NCBI GenBank assembly: GCA_030686995.1
Contig: CM060709.1
Span: 271,177,913 to 271,241,912, forward strand
Source of the DNA: Artemisia argyi
Taxonomy: Eukaryota > Streptophyta > Magnoliopsida > Asterales > Asteraceae
Reading direction: 5' to 3'
Length of the DNA stretch: 64,000 nucleotides
Under the pieces are notes generated by a model. That model was not told the origin of the DNA and did no database searches. It was given only the letters and a program-made list of their open reading frames with translations. A program made the translations under genes and the position numbers. Below are positions 1-13,583 of this stretch, piece by piece (positions within the stretch are counted from its first letter, which is position 1; the number at the start of each line of letters is the position of its first letter).

Positions 1-3000
1 ATGATCGACCCTCGGGCCCGGGTACATTACCGAGCAACATGATCGCTAACCCGAGGGGCGATGTCAAAGCGATCACGACCCGAAGTGGGGTATCATACAA
101 TGGACCCACGATTCCCTCTACCTCTTCTTCTCCTCCTACTAAGGTAGCGGAACTTGAACCTGAGGTTACCACGGACACGGTACTTCCTACTAATAACGGA
201 GGTACCAACAACGTCCACCCTCAAGTTATCCCGATCCCGACTCATAAGTCGAAAGTGGTATTTGATCCTCCCGAAAGTTCTGATGAAATTCCAAAGAACA
301 ATCTCAAGCCGTTAATTCCATATCCTTCACGTTTCAATGATCAAAAGAACCGCGAAAGAGCTAATCATCAGATGGAAAAATTTTATCAAATTTTCCAAGA
401 GTTACATTTCGATATTAGCTTCGCGGATTCTCTTCTTCTCATGCCTAAATTTGCTTCAACAATCAAAAATCTGATAAGCAATAAGGAAAAACTCTGTGAG
501 ATGGCAAAAACTCCACTTAACGAGCAGTGCTCAGCAGTGCTCTTGAAAAAGCTTCCTGAAAAGCTTGGAGATCCCGGGAAATTTCTCATTCCTTGTATTT
601 TCCCAGGGATGGTTGAATGCTTTGCCTTGGCCGATCTTGGTGCAAGCATTAACCTTACGCCTTACACAGTCTGGAAGAGACTCTCTCTTCCTGCTCTCAC
701 TCCTACCTGCATGACTCTCGAGCTTGCAGTCCGTACTATATCTCGTCCTCTCAGCGTTGCCGAAGATATCTTCGTGAAAGTAGGAAAGTTCCATTTTCCG
801 GCAGATTTCGTGATTGTTGATTTCGATGCTGACCCAAGAGTTCCTCTCATTTTCGGGAGGGGATTCTTGAGAACGGGTCGTGCTCTAATCGATGTATTCA
901 AAGAAGAAATCACTCTACGTGTTGGTGGTGAAGCCATCACATTCAATCTTGATCAGACTTCAAGATACTCCTCCAATTATGATGCTGAAACGGTTAACCG
1001 AATTGACATCATCGATGTTGCGTCAGAGGAGTATTCTCAAGAAGTCCTCGGTTTCTCAGCAAGTGGCAGTACCACTCTTTCGTCTGATCCTATCATATCC
1101 GACTCTTCCCCTTCTCTCACTCCGTTTGAGGGAAGTGACTTCCTTCTGGAAGAGGTCGAGGCTTTTCTTGCTCAGGATAGTTCAATACATCATGAGATTG
1201 ATGAAAACTATCTTGACCCGGAGGGGGACATTCTTCTTCTTGAAAGATTATTAAATGACGATCCTTCACCCTCTCCGTCTCCAAAAATACTTCATAAAGA
1301 GGAAGTCAAAAATGTTGAAATAACTGAAGACTTTCCCGAGGTTGAGCTCAAGGACTTGCCTCCTCATCTAGAATATGCATTTCTGGAGGGTGATGATAAA
1401 TTACCCGTCATTATTGCTAAAGACTTAAAAGATGAGGAAAAGGCTGCACTCCTAAAAGTTCTTAAGTCACACAAGCAAGCAATTGCTTGGAAACTCTCTG
1501 ACATTAAGGGCGTTAGCCCGGACTTTAATACACACAAAATCTTAATGGAGGATGACTTTAAGCCAGCAGTACAACAACAGAGAAGGGTAAATCCTAAAAT
1601 CCATGAAGTTATCAAACAAAAGGTTCTAAAACATCTTGATGCGGGATTGATTTATCCTATATCTGACAGTCCTTGGGTTAGCCCAATTCATTGCGTTCCT
1701 AAAAAGGGTGGCATAACCGTTGTCACCAATGAGGAAAGCGAGTTGATTCCAACTCGTTTGGTCATGGGTTGGCGAGTATGTATTGACTATCGTAAGTTGA
1801 ATGAAGCCACCCGTAAAGACCATTTTCCTCTGCCTTTTATGGACCAGATGCTCGAAAGACTAGTGGGGAATGAATACTACTGTTTCCTCGATGGTTTCTC
1901 GGGTTACTTCCAAATCCCCATTGATCCACAGGATCAAGAGAAAACTACCTTCACATGCCCCTACGGAACTTTTGCTTACAGACGTATGCCTTTCGGCTTA
2001 TGTAATGCACCATGCACGTTCCAAAGGTGCATGATGTCTATCTTTTCCGTCATGATCGGGAAAACCATGGAGGTGTTTATGGATGACTTTTCAGTCATCG
2101 GGGATTCATTCCAGTCTTGTCTCTCCCACTTGGAACAGATGCTTAAACATTGCAAAGAAACGAATTTAAGTCTCAACTGGGAGAAGAGCCATTTTATGGT
2201 TAAAGAGGGCATTGTCCTCGGCCATACAATTTCAAAAAACGGGATTGAGGTTGACAAAGCCAAAATTGATGTCATTGCTAAATTACCTCATCCCACCACC
2301 GTTAAAGGTGTCAGGAGCTTTTTGGGTCATGCCGGCTTCTATCGTAGGTTTATCCAAGATTTCTCTAAAATCGCCCGGCCTATGACCCATCTCCTCGAGA
2401 AGGATGCTCCTTTCATCTTCTCTCCTGAGTGCATCGAAGCTTTTGAAACATTAAAGAAAAAGCTTACTGAGGCACCGATTCTTGTTGCCCCCGATTGGGA
2501 CCTACCTTTTGAGCTTATGTGCGATGCTAGTGATTTTGCCATAGGTGCGGTCTTGGGGCAAAGAAAAGCAAAATACTTTCAGCCTATACACTACGCAAGC
2601 AAAACTATAACCGAGGCTCAAAGTCATTACACTACCACTGAAAAAGAACTATTAGCTGTGGTGTATGCCTTTGAAAAATTCTGGCCATACTTAATACTGA
2701 CCAAATGCGTAGTGTATACGGATCACTCGGCTTTGAAGTACCTATTTGCAAAGCAAGATGCAAAGCCGAGGCTACTCCGTTGGGTTCTCCTACTCCAAGA
2801 ATTTGATATCATTATCCGTGATAAAAAAAGGAGCTGAGAACCTTGCTGCTGATCATCTCTCACGATTAGAAAACCCTCACCAGGATGTGTCCGAGAAACA
2901 GGAAATAAATGAAACATTTCCTCTCGAGACACTCAATGCGGTTGCTTTTCGTGGTAACTCTACTACCCCATGGTTTGCCGACTTTGCAAATTACCATGCG

Positions 3001-3452
3001 GGGTAACTTCATCGTGAAGGGGATGACGTCCCAACAGAAGAACAAATTCTTCAAAGACGTTAAACATTACTTCTGGGACGACCCCTATCCCTTCAAAATC
3101 TGTGCCGATCAAGTCATCAGGCGATGCGTTTGCGGACAGGAAGCCGCTGATATTCTCAAGGCTTGTCATGCTGGACCCACCGGGGGCCACCATAGTCCTA
3201 ACTACACCGCCAAAAAGGTGTTTGATTCCGGTTTCTATTGGCCCACGATTTATAAGGATGCTCACGAACTTGTCAAAGCTTGTGATGCTTGTCAGCGTCA
3301 CGGTAATATTTCACAAAAGAACGAAATGCCACAAAATGCCATTCAAGTTTGTGAAATCTTTGACGTCTGGGGCATTGATTTTATGGGGCCATTCCCATCT
3401 TCTCGTGGAAACAAATACATTCTCGTGGCTGTTGACTACTTGTCAAAATGGG
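1..3452 (+). mobile_element. Element A: Athila/Tat-type Ty3/gypsy internal fragment
   Basis: Internal coding region of a gypsy retrotransposon, open at the left edge of the window and broken at about 3452. The order protease, RT, RNase H, integrase is that of Ty3/gypsy elements, and the protease signature DLGASINL plus the RT box FMDD are typical of the Athila/Tat group. At 3452, just inside the integrase core after the motif LSKWV, the sequence changes to LTR-like DNA related to element B, so the rest of the integrase and this element's own 3' LTR are absent. Two frameshifts make it defective. Confidence 0.9.
3..2837 (+). pseudogene. gypsy polyprotein: protease, reverse transcriptase, RNase H (5' partial)
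   Basis: The reading frame is open from base 3, before the first ATG at 39, so this is the continuation of a longer Gag-Pol frame rather than a gene starting at 39. Counting from the ATG at 39: residues 1-60 are the linker with the family motif ITTRSGVSY; the aspartic protease DLGASINL is near residue 197; RT spans about 480-740 with YRKLNEATRK, RRMPFGLCNAP and the catalytic FMDD near 679; RNase H begins at CDASDFAIGAV near 827, with EKELLAV and TDHSALKYL following. The frame ends early because a run of seven A at 2823-2829 shifts it by one base; RNase H coding continues in another frame. Copying element RNA into DNA is the family role; this copy cannot make a full protein. Confidence 0.92.
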
Positions 3453-3460
3453 TTTCTTAG
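2823..3460 (+). pseudogene. gypsy RNase H end and integrase N-terminus (frameshifted)
   Basis: Continuation of the polyprotein in two other frames. From 2823 to about 3003 the frame carrying AADHLSRLENP is used; a run of four G at 3000-3003 shifts it again, and the frame opening with GNFIVKGM follows. The integrase zinc-binding HHCC module is visible at about 3165-3300 (H and H in GPTGGHH, then KACDACQ), followed by the first catalytic aspartate in [10 protein letters not shown] near 3371. The frame stops at 3458-3460, right after LSKWV, where element sequence ends. The remaining two catalytic acidic residues are lost, so it cannot integrate DNA. Confidence 0.88.
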
Positions 3461-3814
3461 GCAAAAGTGTTTCTTAGGCAATAACGACCAGGATAGCATA
3501 TAGTTGAAAAATACTTGTATTGATGTTTATAGCATGTATCCCCCTCACGGGTTTTGTTAAACATTCAAATGATTTAAAAGTGAGGCTATTAACTCACCTT
3601 AGTTTAGGGAAATCTGATTGATGTCAAAAGTGACTCAGATATTTAGACGGCTTACTTACGCAACCTGAGGTAGTGTATGTCAAGTCTTAGTTGGTTTGTT
3701 TATGTTTCAAAACTCTGTTTTCGGAGTAAGTGTTTCTTTTGATTCACTAGATTTAGATATAACATAACACTATTTGGGTCATCATAATTTAGAGGTCATG
3801 TAGTAAATATTTAA
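3452..3814. repeat. Degenerate LTR-like fragment related to element B
   Basis: Aligns by eye with the element B LTRs at about 14260-14480 and 57070-57310. Shared stretches include AATACTTG, GCATGTATCCCCCTCACGG against ACATGTATCCCTCTCACGG, and GTGAGGCTAT..ACTCACCTTAG. The short word TTTCTTAGGCAA occurs twice at the junction with element A (3450-3482). It is interrupted at 3815 by the solo LTR. Confidence 0.6.
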
Positions 3815-3819
3815 GGAGC

Positions 3820-6755
3820 TGATGAGTGTGTAAATACCTCTGTGTAATGTTGTTGTTAGTTGAATCCATGGACTCTTAAGCTCATATAGGCTCCTAGAAA
3901 GCTTAAATCAGCTTTTAGAAACCATTAAAATACTGCTTAGATATAAGAAAATTAAAATCACAAAAACAGTCAACCAAAGTCAACATTTGCAGGTTTTTGA
4001 AGATGAACACTGGAGCAGGGTAAATCTTGGATGGCCCTGGGTTAGTGGTCTTGTGGAAGACCTATAGGATTGATTTTGAGGTTCTTGGTTCTTGGTTTGA
4101 GCTGGAATGCACATTGTAAGGCCTTGAAAATTAAATTCTTGATTTTTACTGTAGCATTGCTTATTTAGTTGTTTAAATAGCTTTTCTGTGTTTATTTGGT
4201 GTTAAGTAGTGATAATCTTGTATAAAATTAGTGTCTTGTTTATTGGAAATCTTAGTTGCTTTGAAATCTTATTTTGGCAGTTAAAATATCATAATTGGTA
4301 ATCTTGATTAGTTGTTGTTGTTTCCTGTTTCTAGGTGATCATTTAAGCTTAATTTATCATAAAAAGTTGTTGTGAACCTGTTTCATAAGCCCTAACACCT
4401 AGTTGCTTCATAAATAAAAAACAGACAAACCTTAAGTAGTGTTTGGATCAGTGTGATCCAAGGTGTTGTGGTGTTTAATTGTTGTTGTTTCTGGTTTACA
4501 CAAGTCACATAGGCTCATAATAGCTCAGAACAAGCATAATACCTAGGTCTTATTCAGAGAAAAGTCAAAATCACATTAAACTTGGCCTAGATAACCCTCT
4601 GTGTTGGATTAAGTGTGGCATATGCCCCAAATCCATTCACTTATGAGTGGTATAGCTTAATCTAGTCTTAACTTAGCTTAACTTGTCATTTTAAGTCAGA
4701 AAATCAGGATTAAAGTTCATTTAAGTCAACCTTTTGCAAAAACTCAAAAAGTCAAAAAGTACCTTTGTTTCAGAAATCCAAATATTGGAAGAATTTTTGT
4801 GATTTTTGTGTTTAGTTTGAGACTTTGAGCTTTTCAGGAATTAAAGTTTGTCACCTAGTGTACAATAGCCCATAAACAGCTTATTTTTAGGATTTTTGTA
4901 TAAGCTTGTGCAATAGCTTAAAGTGACCTGTAGGGCAAACACATGCCCTGTGCACAGGTTTTGACCAAAATTCCCAAGGCCTTAGCTACTTCATTAGTGG
5001 GACCCACCCTTAGCTTTTTGGCTTTTTGGAAAGCCAAACAACTCATCTTGATAGATCAGGGCTTATTTCACCCATTAGAGCTTATTTGATAGGGCTGCAA
5101 GTGCCTTTAAGTTTGATCATTTCGTGAGTATACACTGAGTACTCAGTGTGAGACCCCAACTTCCAAGGCTTACCCAGAGTTCACTAATAAGCAATAAGCC
5201 CTGCTTATTGGCTTATTGTGAAGCCTACCAGTCCACCTTCATAGTTCAACTTTCAATTTGGACCCCTATGCTCTTCTGTGGACCCCACAGAGGTCCAAAA
5301 CCTCCCATTTCAGGCATGTCTTGGCCTAAATAGTTCATAAGTGCTTATTTGTGGTTAACAGCTTATTCAGAGTGCTTCTTTGTTCCATTTTGCTTATTTT
5401 AGGTTGGTAATCATCTGTGTATACCTTATTTGCCATTTCCTTGCTTTTTCAACATTGCATTAAGTCCTAATAAGCTTAATTGTCCACTGTTTGATAAGAG
5501 GGGGTGCACATAACTTATTTTTAAGCTTTTGTAAAAGTTGTTTTGTAAAAGTTTCTTATTTTCAACTTATTTTGATCTGTCAAAAAGAAAATCCAACAAA
5601 AACCAAATATAAAATTAGTGATAGCTTCTATTTAATAGATTCTATCTTTTTCATTTTTCTTTTTAGCTTTTTTATAAGCACTTCATCATTTTTATAATTT
5701 TCTTAATTTCCTGTCACCTTTAAGTATTTGTAATAATTTTCTTAGATTTTTCTTTATCAGTTTACTAATTATTAGAATTAAAAATAGTTTAATTAATTAA
5801 TTAGGTAATATTAGTAATTAAATAGTTTTCTTAAATTTTAATTAGCAACAGTAGGTTTTTATATTTTTCCTAGGTTTTATAATTAGTTAAGACTTTTAAA
5901 AAATAGATTTTTAAATTCTACTGTTCATTTTTCAATTTTCTTATTTAAATTAGTTAAATTAGATTTAAATTAATTAATAAGTAAATAATCTGTAAAATAG
6001 TCTAAATTTAATTTTTAGTAACTTTTTATAATTTTTTAGGATTCCTGTGATGGTTAATTAGTTTTATATATTTTTCTATAATTTTCTAAGTCATTTTAGT
6101 ATTATTAGTAATTTAAATTAAATTAAATAGTTTAATTAAGATAATTAGTTTTTAATTAATAGAAAATCCATACAAAGACGAAAATATTTCTTTTTAATTT
6201 TTATACTTTCTTCAAGTTCATTTTAAGGTTTAGAAATTAGTTTTGGAAATTTTTAGTTTAATTTGTAATCTTTATCATTTTTAGTATAATTTAAAGTAGA
6301 TTTAATTTACTTTTTAAATAGTTTTAATTAATTAATCAGTATTTAAATATTAAAATAATCATTTAAATAATTTCATTTTCATTTAAAATTTTCTTTTAAT
6401 GTTAAGTTCTAAAAAGTTTCACTTGCACCCCCTGTAGTTTGTAATTGTTCAAAATCCCACTTTTTCTGTCTGTAATCTGAATCCCAAGTTGTGAATTTAT
6501 GAATATATCTGTATATCTGTCATTGTTAATATCATTGTCCAAATACGAAATATCAGTAGCATAATCATTTCCTAATCATCTTGGCTACTGTCCTCAGTGC
6601 CACTCATTCTAAAAAGCGTTTTCCAAAACACCATTGCAATCTCGCTGGGACATAACAACCCGGGGACACACTATACTATCCACGGAGAATTGGAACTGAG
6701 CTGTCTTTGACTTATTGACGTTGGTCAATAATATCTGACCGTTTGGAACCAATCA
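3820..6755 (+). mobile_element. Solo LTR of the element-F family
   Basis: Begins TGATGAGTGTGTAAATAC, ends CCAATCA, and is flanked by the direct repeat GGAGC at 3815-3819 and 6756-6760. It is homologous, in opposite orientation, to the LTRs of element F: shared landmarks are TACTGTTCATTT, TATTTTTCCTAG, AGTCATTTTAGTATTATT and, near the end, the segment resembling CTCGTTGGGACATTACGACC. No internal region or second LTR is present, so it is best read as a solo LTR left by recombination between two LTRs. At 2.9 kb it is shorter than F's 4.2 kb and clearly diverged. Its centre (5.6-6.4 kb) is extremely AT-rich. Confidence 0.8.
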
Positions 6756-6760
6756 GGAGC

Positions 6761-8590
<1,830 letters not shown>

Positions 8591-9673
8591 ACAAACCCCT
8601 TTGAAATTATGAATAGTTGTTTTGGACTTTGTGAACCTGAAACTTTGAAAAAAAATAATAATAAATAAATAAAACACTTCCCTCAATATGAATCACCAAC
8701 ACTATAACCTAAACCAAAAAACTCATCAAAAATCAAAACTCTAACCTTTAATCTATTTCAAATAATACTAAACTATTGAATTTTCAATTACTAATAGCAT
8801 TCAAAGGTTCAATATCATCATCAACACTAATCATCAACTTGGAAGTAGGTTATTTAAAAATATTTTTTCTTTTTATCATTATTATGTGATTTTAGTTTAT
8901 TTTTGAACAATTTTTCTCACACCATATACTACTTATCTCACAAATGCTTTTAGCGAAACTTTAACCTACAACCTCTACATTAGTAGCAACTCACATACCA
9001 CAAAACCAAATCGGAATAAAGACAACAATAGTAACTAGATTAATAATATGAAGTGCACATGACACTTTGAACAATTATAAACTTTTGCTTTGTGTTTTTA
9101 TTTATGTTAACTTGAACAGTTGGAATTACTGAAATGATTTGCATTATTTTTAATCATGTTTTTATCAATGATTGACAACGAAATATGAATTTTTTAAACA
9201 CAGGTACTTGTTGGGAATTCCTAAAAATTTTCGTACTAGAACCGAGTACTGTACCGGAACAAACTAAAGAACTTGGTACGGTTCTAGATTCTACTTTTTT
9301 TCTTTGTTTTCGGTTCTCGATTCTGTGGTTCCCGTTTCGGTTCGGTCCGGTTCTGATACCGTGGACAACCTGCTAGGGCAGATTGTAAAAATGAAAATTT
9401 TATTGTAAAAATGAAAATTTTAGACTAAAATAATGCTAAATATATTCAATATGCAAGGTGTCCAAATGAGCTAGGTTATGATCGATGTGGAATTAGTCAA
9501 TGTGACATCAAAACGTACGAATGAGCTAGGTTATGATATATATATTGTTATGTCATTTAACCTATAAACATTAAACTTATTATTTATGTTTTGTTAATTA
9601 TCCTAAAACCGTATATTACATAAGCGCATACACTAGTTATTTAGCTATATATAAATTCACCAAATGTAGTCAC
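8591..9673. other. Intergenic DNA, no gene recognised
   Basis: AT-rich sequence without a convincing gene. Two local oddities: a tract at about 9237-9370 built from GGTTC/CGGTTC-like words, a composition often seen inside plant DNA transposons, and a 20-bp direct duplication (TTGTAAAAATGAAAATTTTA) at about 9384-9423. The phrase AATGAGCTAGGTTATGAT also occurs twice, near 9464 and 9520. Confidence 0.5.
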
Positions 9674-9676
9674 TTA

Positions 9677-9884
9677 GGCTGCGTTTGTTTTTTTTTCTTC
9701 AGCCTCTTAACGCCTCTGAATGGGCACTATGTCTGAATCGGTCAGACATTTTTCCCGTTCAGACCGTTTATTTATTTATTTATTTTTTCGTTCAGACGCG
9801 TTCAGATGCAGTTAGATCTTAATGGTCAAGACTTGAGAGGGGTGTCTTAACGCGTCTAAATGCCTCTTGTTGACACAAAATAAC

Positions 9885-9917
<33 letters not shown>

Positions 9918-10041
9918 GTTCAAACATGAGTTTTTTTTCTTCGTTCAGATGCGTTCAGATTCAGACATTTACGCATCAAATTCAGATTCAGACGTGCGGT
10001 TCAGATTCAGATTCACACCCTCTTAATAAACAAACACCACC
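9677..10041. mobile_element. Tourist-like MITE (PIF/Harbinger type)
   Basis: A 365-bp element bounded by TTA on both sides (9674-9676 and 10042-10044), the duplication typical of PIF/Harbinger. Its ends form imperfect terminal inverted repeats: GGCTGCGTTTGTTT at the left and, read from the right, GGTGGTGTTTGTTT (11 of 14 match). The interior is non-coding, rich in CAGATTCAG-type words and carries a run of 29 A at 9885-9913. A partial relative lies at 60729-60824. Confidence 0.72.
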
Positions 10042-10044
10042 TTA

Positions 10045-10602
10045 ATCACTTAATTATCTCATGACACTTCATTGCCACTAAAACACAACACTCTCCTAAT
10101 AAATGTTATTCCATATTAAGTAATAAAAGTAAGTTGAAATTGCCCTCTCAAGTCTCAAAACATCTTCCTTTAGAAAATGAAAGCTAAGAATGGTGAAAGT
10201 TGTGCAGAAATCAATATAAGTAGCATCATTATACTGTAAACAAGTGTTTGTTAGCTGTCTTAAACATAAACAAAACCCTATCCCAAATCCTTAGGCAAAG
10301 TAAAACTTGTAAACCACTCAAAATACACAAGTATTTACAACCAAACCTACATGAAGACAAAAGGATTTAAAGGGTAATATAGCAATTAAGGAAATCAAAT
10401 GATCTTGATTTGGTTGGGAAATCGAGCTGTTGCACATGTTGTCATGTGACCCCTACAATTCACATGCAATAAGAGAGTCTTCCCATGTTATTACTATCAC
10501 TAATTGCACTAGTAGGATGAGGTCAAACCTTAGAACCCTTGACTAATGGAGTCACTCTACTCTAGTTCTACTTTTTGTCGGTCAATTATTTTAGATACTC
10601 AT
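10045..10602. other. Intergenic DNA, nothing recognised
   Basis: No open frame of note, repeat or element end was found in this stretch. Confidence 0.5.
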
Positions 10603-10800
10603 CAAGTTAGTTTTTTTTTTTTTTTTGACAGGTAAATTTCCAACTTAGGTTTACCACCCTGAAGACCAGGGCCCTAACCACCATTCTGACCAGACTATGT
10701 TGTCTTAACCGGGTCCACGCTGGTGTACAGAATGTGGCTCTACGGTGTCGCGAGGAAACCGTGCCGCCTCTACACAGATTTTACCTATGGGATTGATTAG
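10603..10800 (-). mobile_element. Poly(A)-tailed retroposon-like fragment (SINE or LINE 3' end)
   Basis: On the minus strand about 175 bp of relatively GC-rich, structured sequence ends in a poly(A) tail, seen as T-run on the plus strand at about 10610-10626. A short inverted repeat (GGTAAA..TTTACC) precedes the tail. The layout suits a non-LTR retroposon, but I see neither clear tRNA-type A and B boxes nor a convincing target duplication, so the class is uncertain. Confidence 0.35.
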
Positions 10801-10888
10801 ACCAAATAATGTGTTGTGCTTTTCTTCTACAAAAGAATTGACATTTAAAGTGACCTTATAATTATGTCCCTTATCCGAAGGTGGCTAG

Positions 10889-11000
10889 TTTAATACGTAC
10901 TCATCTAACTTTCAACTTTCTACATGACATAACTTTAGCAATCATTTAATACGTACTCATCTAACTTTCAACTTTCTACATGACATAACTTTAGCAATCA
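10889..11000. repeat. 56-bp tandem duplication
   Basis: Two identical 56-base copies, each beginning TTTAATACGTACTCATC and ending TTTAGCAATCA, lie head to tail. No coding content. Confidence 0.95.
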
Positions 11001-12439
11001 TATTTGATGGATGTAACATTTAACCGCTTTGAAGTTTGTGCATGCTAGTCAATGTTTTTGATATTACTTCCTCCACACATGCATAAAAATTTTGGTAAAA
11101 AAATAAATAAATTTTTGGTGTGTTGTTGGCAAAGTGTGTCAAGATACATGGACATATCTTGTAGGAAATATAGTGGACTTCACGTAAAAGACCATAGTTG
11201 TACCATTGCCAATACAATTGTATTGTCCACAATTCTTGTAATTTTCTGTTCCTTCTACAAGGAAAGGAAAATATAAAAAATTAAACGGAAGCAATGTAAT
11301 AGGGACAGAAAGACATTTTTTGCCTCCTACATATGTAATTGCATCTTGGATCTTTTTAAGATTCTAAAAATACATTTATATATGTTTTCGTCAAAAGAAA
11401 TGCCAACTCAAATCAACATGTAAACATGTCGATATTCCTGATAAGTTTATTATTCATAAACTAGGTCATTTTTCAAAGAATACAAGATTTTAGAACATGA
11501 ATTTTCCATATACAATTTATTTTAGTGGTTTCAATAATACAATTAATGATTGCAATAAATGTTTTGGTCTAAAATTTAAAATTTGACGTAGTGTCACATA
11601 ATGAGTGAATTTTAATTTGGGTCGTCGTCTTTAATGTTTTAAAAACCTTTGAATGAATTGGATGTTGATTTGTATTTTACTTTTAGACTTAGTGTAACAC
11701 GGGTATTCTTATGCGTGACATGGCCGTCTTAACACCTAAACTAATTACGCAGCCCCAAAGTCACGACCCACGAGTGACATTGCAGGAAATTGCTTTAATT
11801 TGTTCGGTCACTACGGTGGTTGGAGGGTTGGAACAAAATTATGATCGGTTTTTAACGATAGGCTTCAATTGTAAGACATTTTATCTTTACCTTTCAATGT
11901 TCATTTCGCTTTTACCTTTAAGGTTTTATTATTTGTAGCTCTAAAGGTTATGTTTAAAATTTAAAAAAATATGCATGTTATAATTGATTGGTTGAAAGTA
12001 GTTAAATTCAGAGGATGAGTGGTTATTTTGAATGTACAAACAATTTAAGCATGCCAATGTTATTTCAATGAAATGTCTCAAGAAATAATGTTATCATTTC
12101 ACTCAGGATAATAAATAATAATAATATTTCAAGATTGAGGTTTTAGTGTCATAGGCAGACGATTTTAGATGATTGAACAAGCCGAAAGTTCGCAACCTTT
12201 GAAGTATAAAAGAATCCACATTGAAAGAGAAAGTGCTGGTGATCATCTTGTAGCCGCCTACTTTTTCCGACAAACTAGTTATGACGGAAACATGTTCAGA
12301 AAGAGGTTTCGAATGAGTCGAAATATTCACAAGCATTGATGAAGATGTAACAAATATTGGTGTATGCTTTCAACAAACTAGCGATGCTAGAACTCTTTAC
12401 AAATTGGGCTTTTATCTGTTGATCAAATACACGTCTACA
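11001..12439. other. Intergenic DNA, no gene recognised
   Basis: Short open frames only, none with recognisable motifs or coding texture. A slightly GC-richer block at about 11697-11850 stands out but could not be assigned to any family. Confidence 0.5.
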
Positions 12440-13010
12440 ATTCGTCAAACTGCATACCAGTTAATGAATGTTTGTAAACGGATGAGAAAACTTTCCATGA
12501 ATCTAAACTATTTATGCTACCGTATTTATTGAAATTGATGGGAAAAAATATTCGGGTCATCCTACTTATACGAATGAGCCAAAAAAACTTTTATCAATTT
12601 CACCACAATAAACATTGGTTTCCAAGGCTCGTATGAACCCTTGATTGTACATATTAGGTATCGTCTAGTTGCTTGTAGCATTACGAAGTCAATATATGAG
12701 AGGTGATCATATGCACCCCGATATTAACTTAAAGAATTTGCTTTGGCATGGGATATATTTATTTATGGATATTATCATTCTGATAGGATATATCCGAAAT
12801 GTGCTACACTTGTTAAATCTCATATGTCTGATCTCAAACGTTGTAAAGCGGACAAATGTTCAAATAAGCACGGGACACTACAAGAAAAATGTGGAACGAA
12901 CATTAAGTGTCATAAAGGAAAGATATGCAATTATAATCAATCCTACTCAACCATTATCTATTGAGAAACAAGAATATAATACATGCATTATTTTACATAA
13001 CGAGATATAA
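12440..13010 (+). pseudogene. Decayed PIF/Harbinger-type transposase (DDE Tnp4 family)
   Basis: Pieces of a plant Harbinger-like transposase survive in different frames. Reading along the plus strand: LDCTY near 12640; QYMRGDH followed by HPDINL at about 12685-12730; YYHSDRIYPKCATLVKS at 12770-12825; and KNVERTLSVIKERYAII leading to CIILHN at 12885-13005. These match, in order, the family's conserved D-C-T-H, Q-Y-x-R-G-D-H, D-G-I-Y-P and R-K-x-V-E-R-A-F-G to C-I-I-L-H-N blocks. The segment between RGDH and the D-x-I-Y-P block is far too short, implying an internal deletion, and frame changes and stops break the rest. No terminal repeats were found. The enzyme class excises and inserts elements at TTA sites, matching the MITEs in this window. 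Confidence 0.72.
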
Positions 13011-13430
13011 TAAGCCCGCGCGTTTTTTTTTATTTTTTATTTTTATTTTTTTATTATTATTTTTTTTTGCTAAAATGTCAACGACTCGGTAAATATATAA
13101 GCCCGCGTGTTGCAACGGGTAAAAACATTCATTTTACAGCTACGACATAAAGTTTAATGACAGTATGCTTTTTCAATAAAGATTGTTACCAATTGTGCGT
13201 TGCATTAGGTACAAAAACATTTATGTTACACCAATTGTGCGTTGCATCAGGTAGATAAACAAAAATGGGAGAAATTATGATAAATTAATACTGATTTTGA
13301 TTGATAAAAAATCATTTTTACCTTTGTAGTTAATATAAAAATAAAAAATGAGTAATTAATGCCAGTTTTGATACTAGTCATAGTTACTGTTCATATATAA
13401 AAACTGAACACTTATTTAGGGACAAACATA
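13011..13430. repeat. Repeats containing GCCCGCG..TTGCAACGGGT
   Basis: Two copies of an AAGCCCGCG start (13014 and 13100); the second reads GCCCGCGTGTTGCAACGGGT, an imperfect palindrome of a kind common in plant repeats. The phrase CCAATTGTGCGTTGCAT then occurs twice (near 13190 and 13232). No coding content. Confidence 0.5.
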
Positions 13431-13477
13431 AATAATAAGAACGGTGGCAGTGGACAGCGGTATGCCCAGCGGCATGG

Positions 13478-13518
13478 CCATACCGCCGGTGAACACCGCC
13501 GCCACCTCGGCGGTATGG
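13478..13518. repeat. GC-rich hairpin with 11-bp perfect arms
   Basis: CCATACCGCCG at 13478-13488 and its exact reverse complement at 13508-13518 enclose a 19-base loop. It lies in a GC-rich block (13443-13560) unlike its surroundings. It may belong to the DNA transposon or repeat into which element B inserted. Confidence 0.7.
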
Positions 13519-13583
13519 TCAGCGGCAAGGCTCCAACGGCATAAAATGCTTCCGCGGTTTGGAGATGGAAATTGAAAACTATC

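Noticed and set aside
9185..9376. 63-aa plus-strand frame
   Set aside because: Arises from the GGTTC-rich low-complexity tract.
11711..11938. 75-aa plus-strand frame in a GC-richer block
   Set aside because: No motif, no neighbours and no start context support it as a gene.
13478..13518. Hairpin as a microRNA precursor
   Set aside because: Arms are only 11 bp, too short for a plant microRNA stem.
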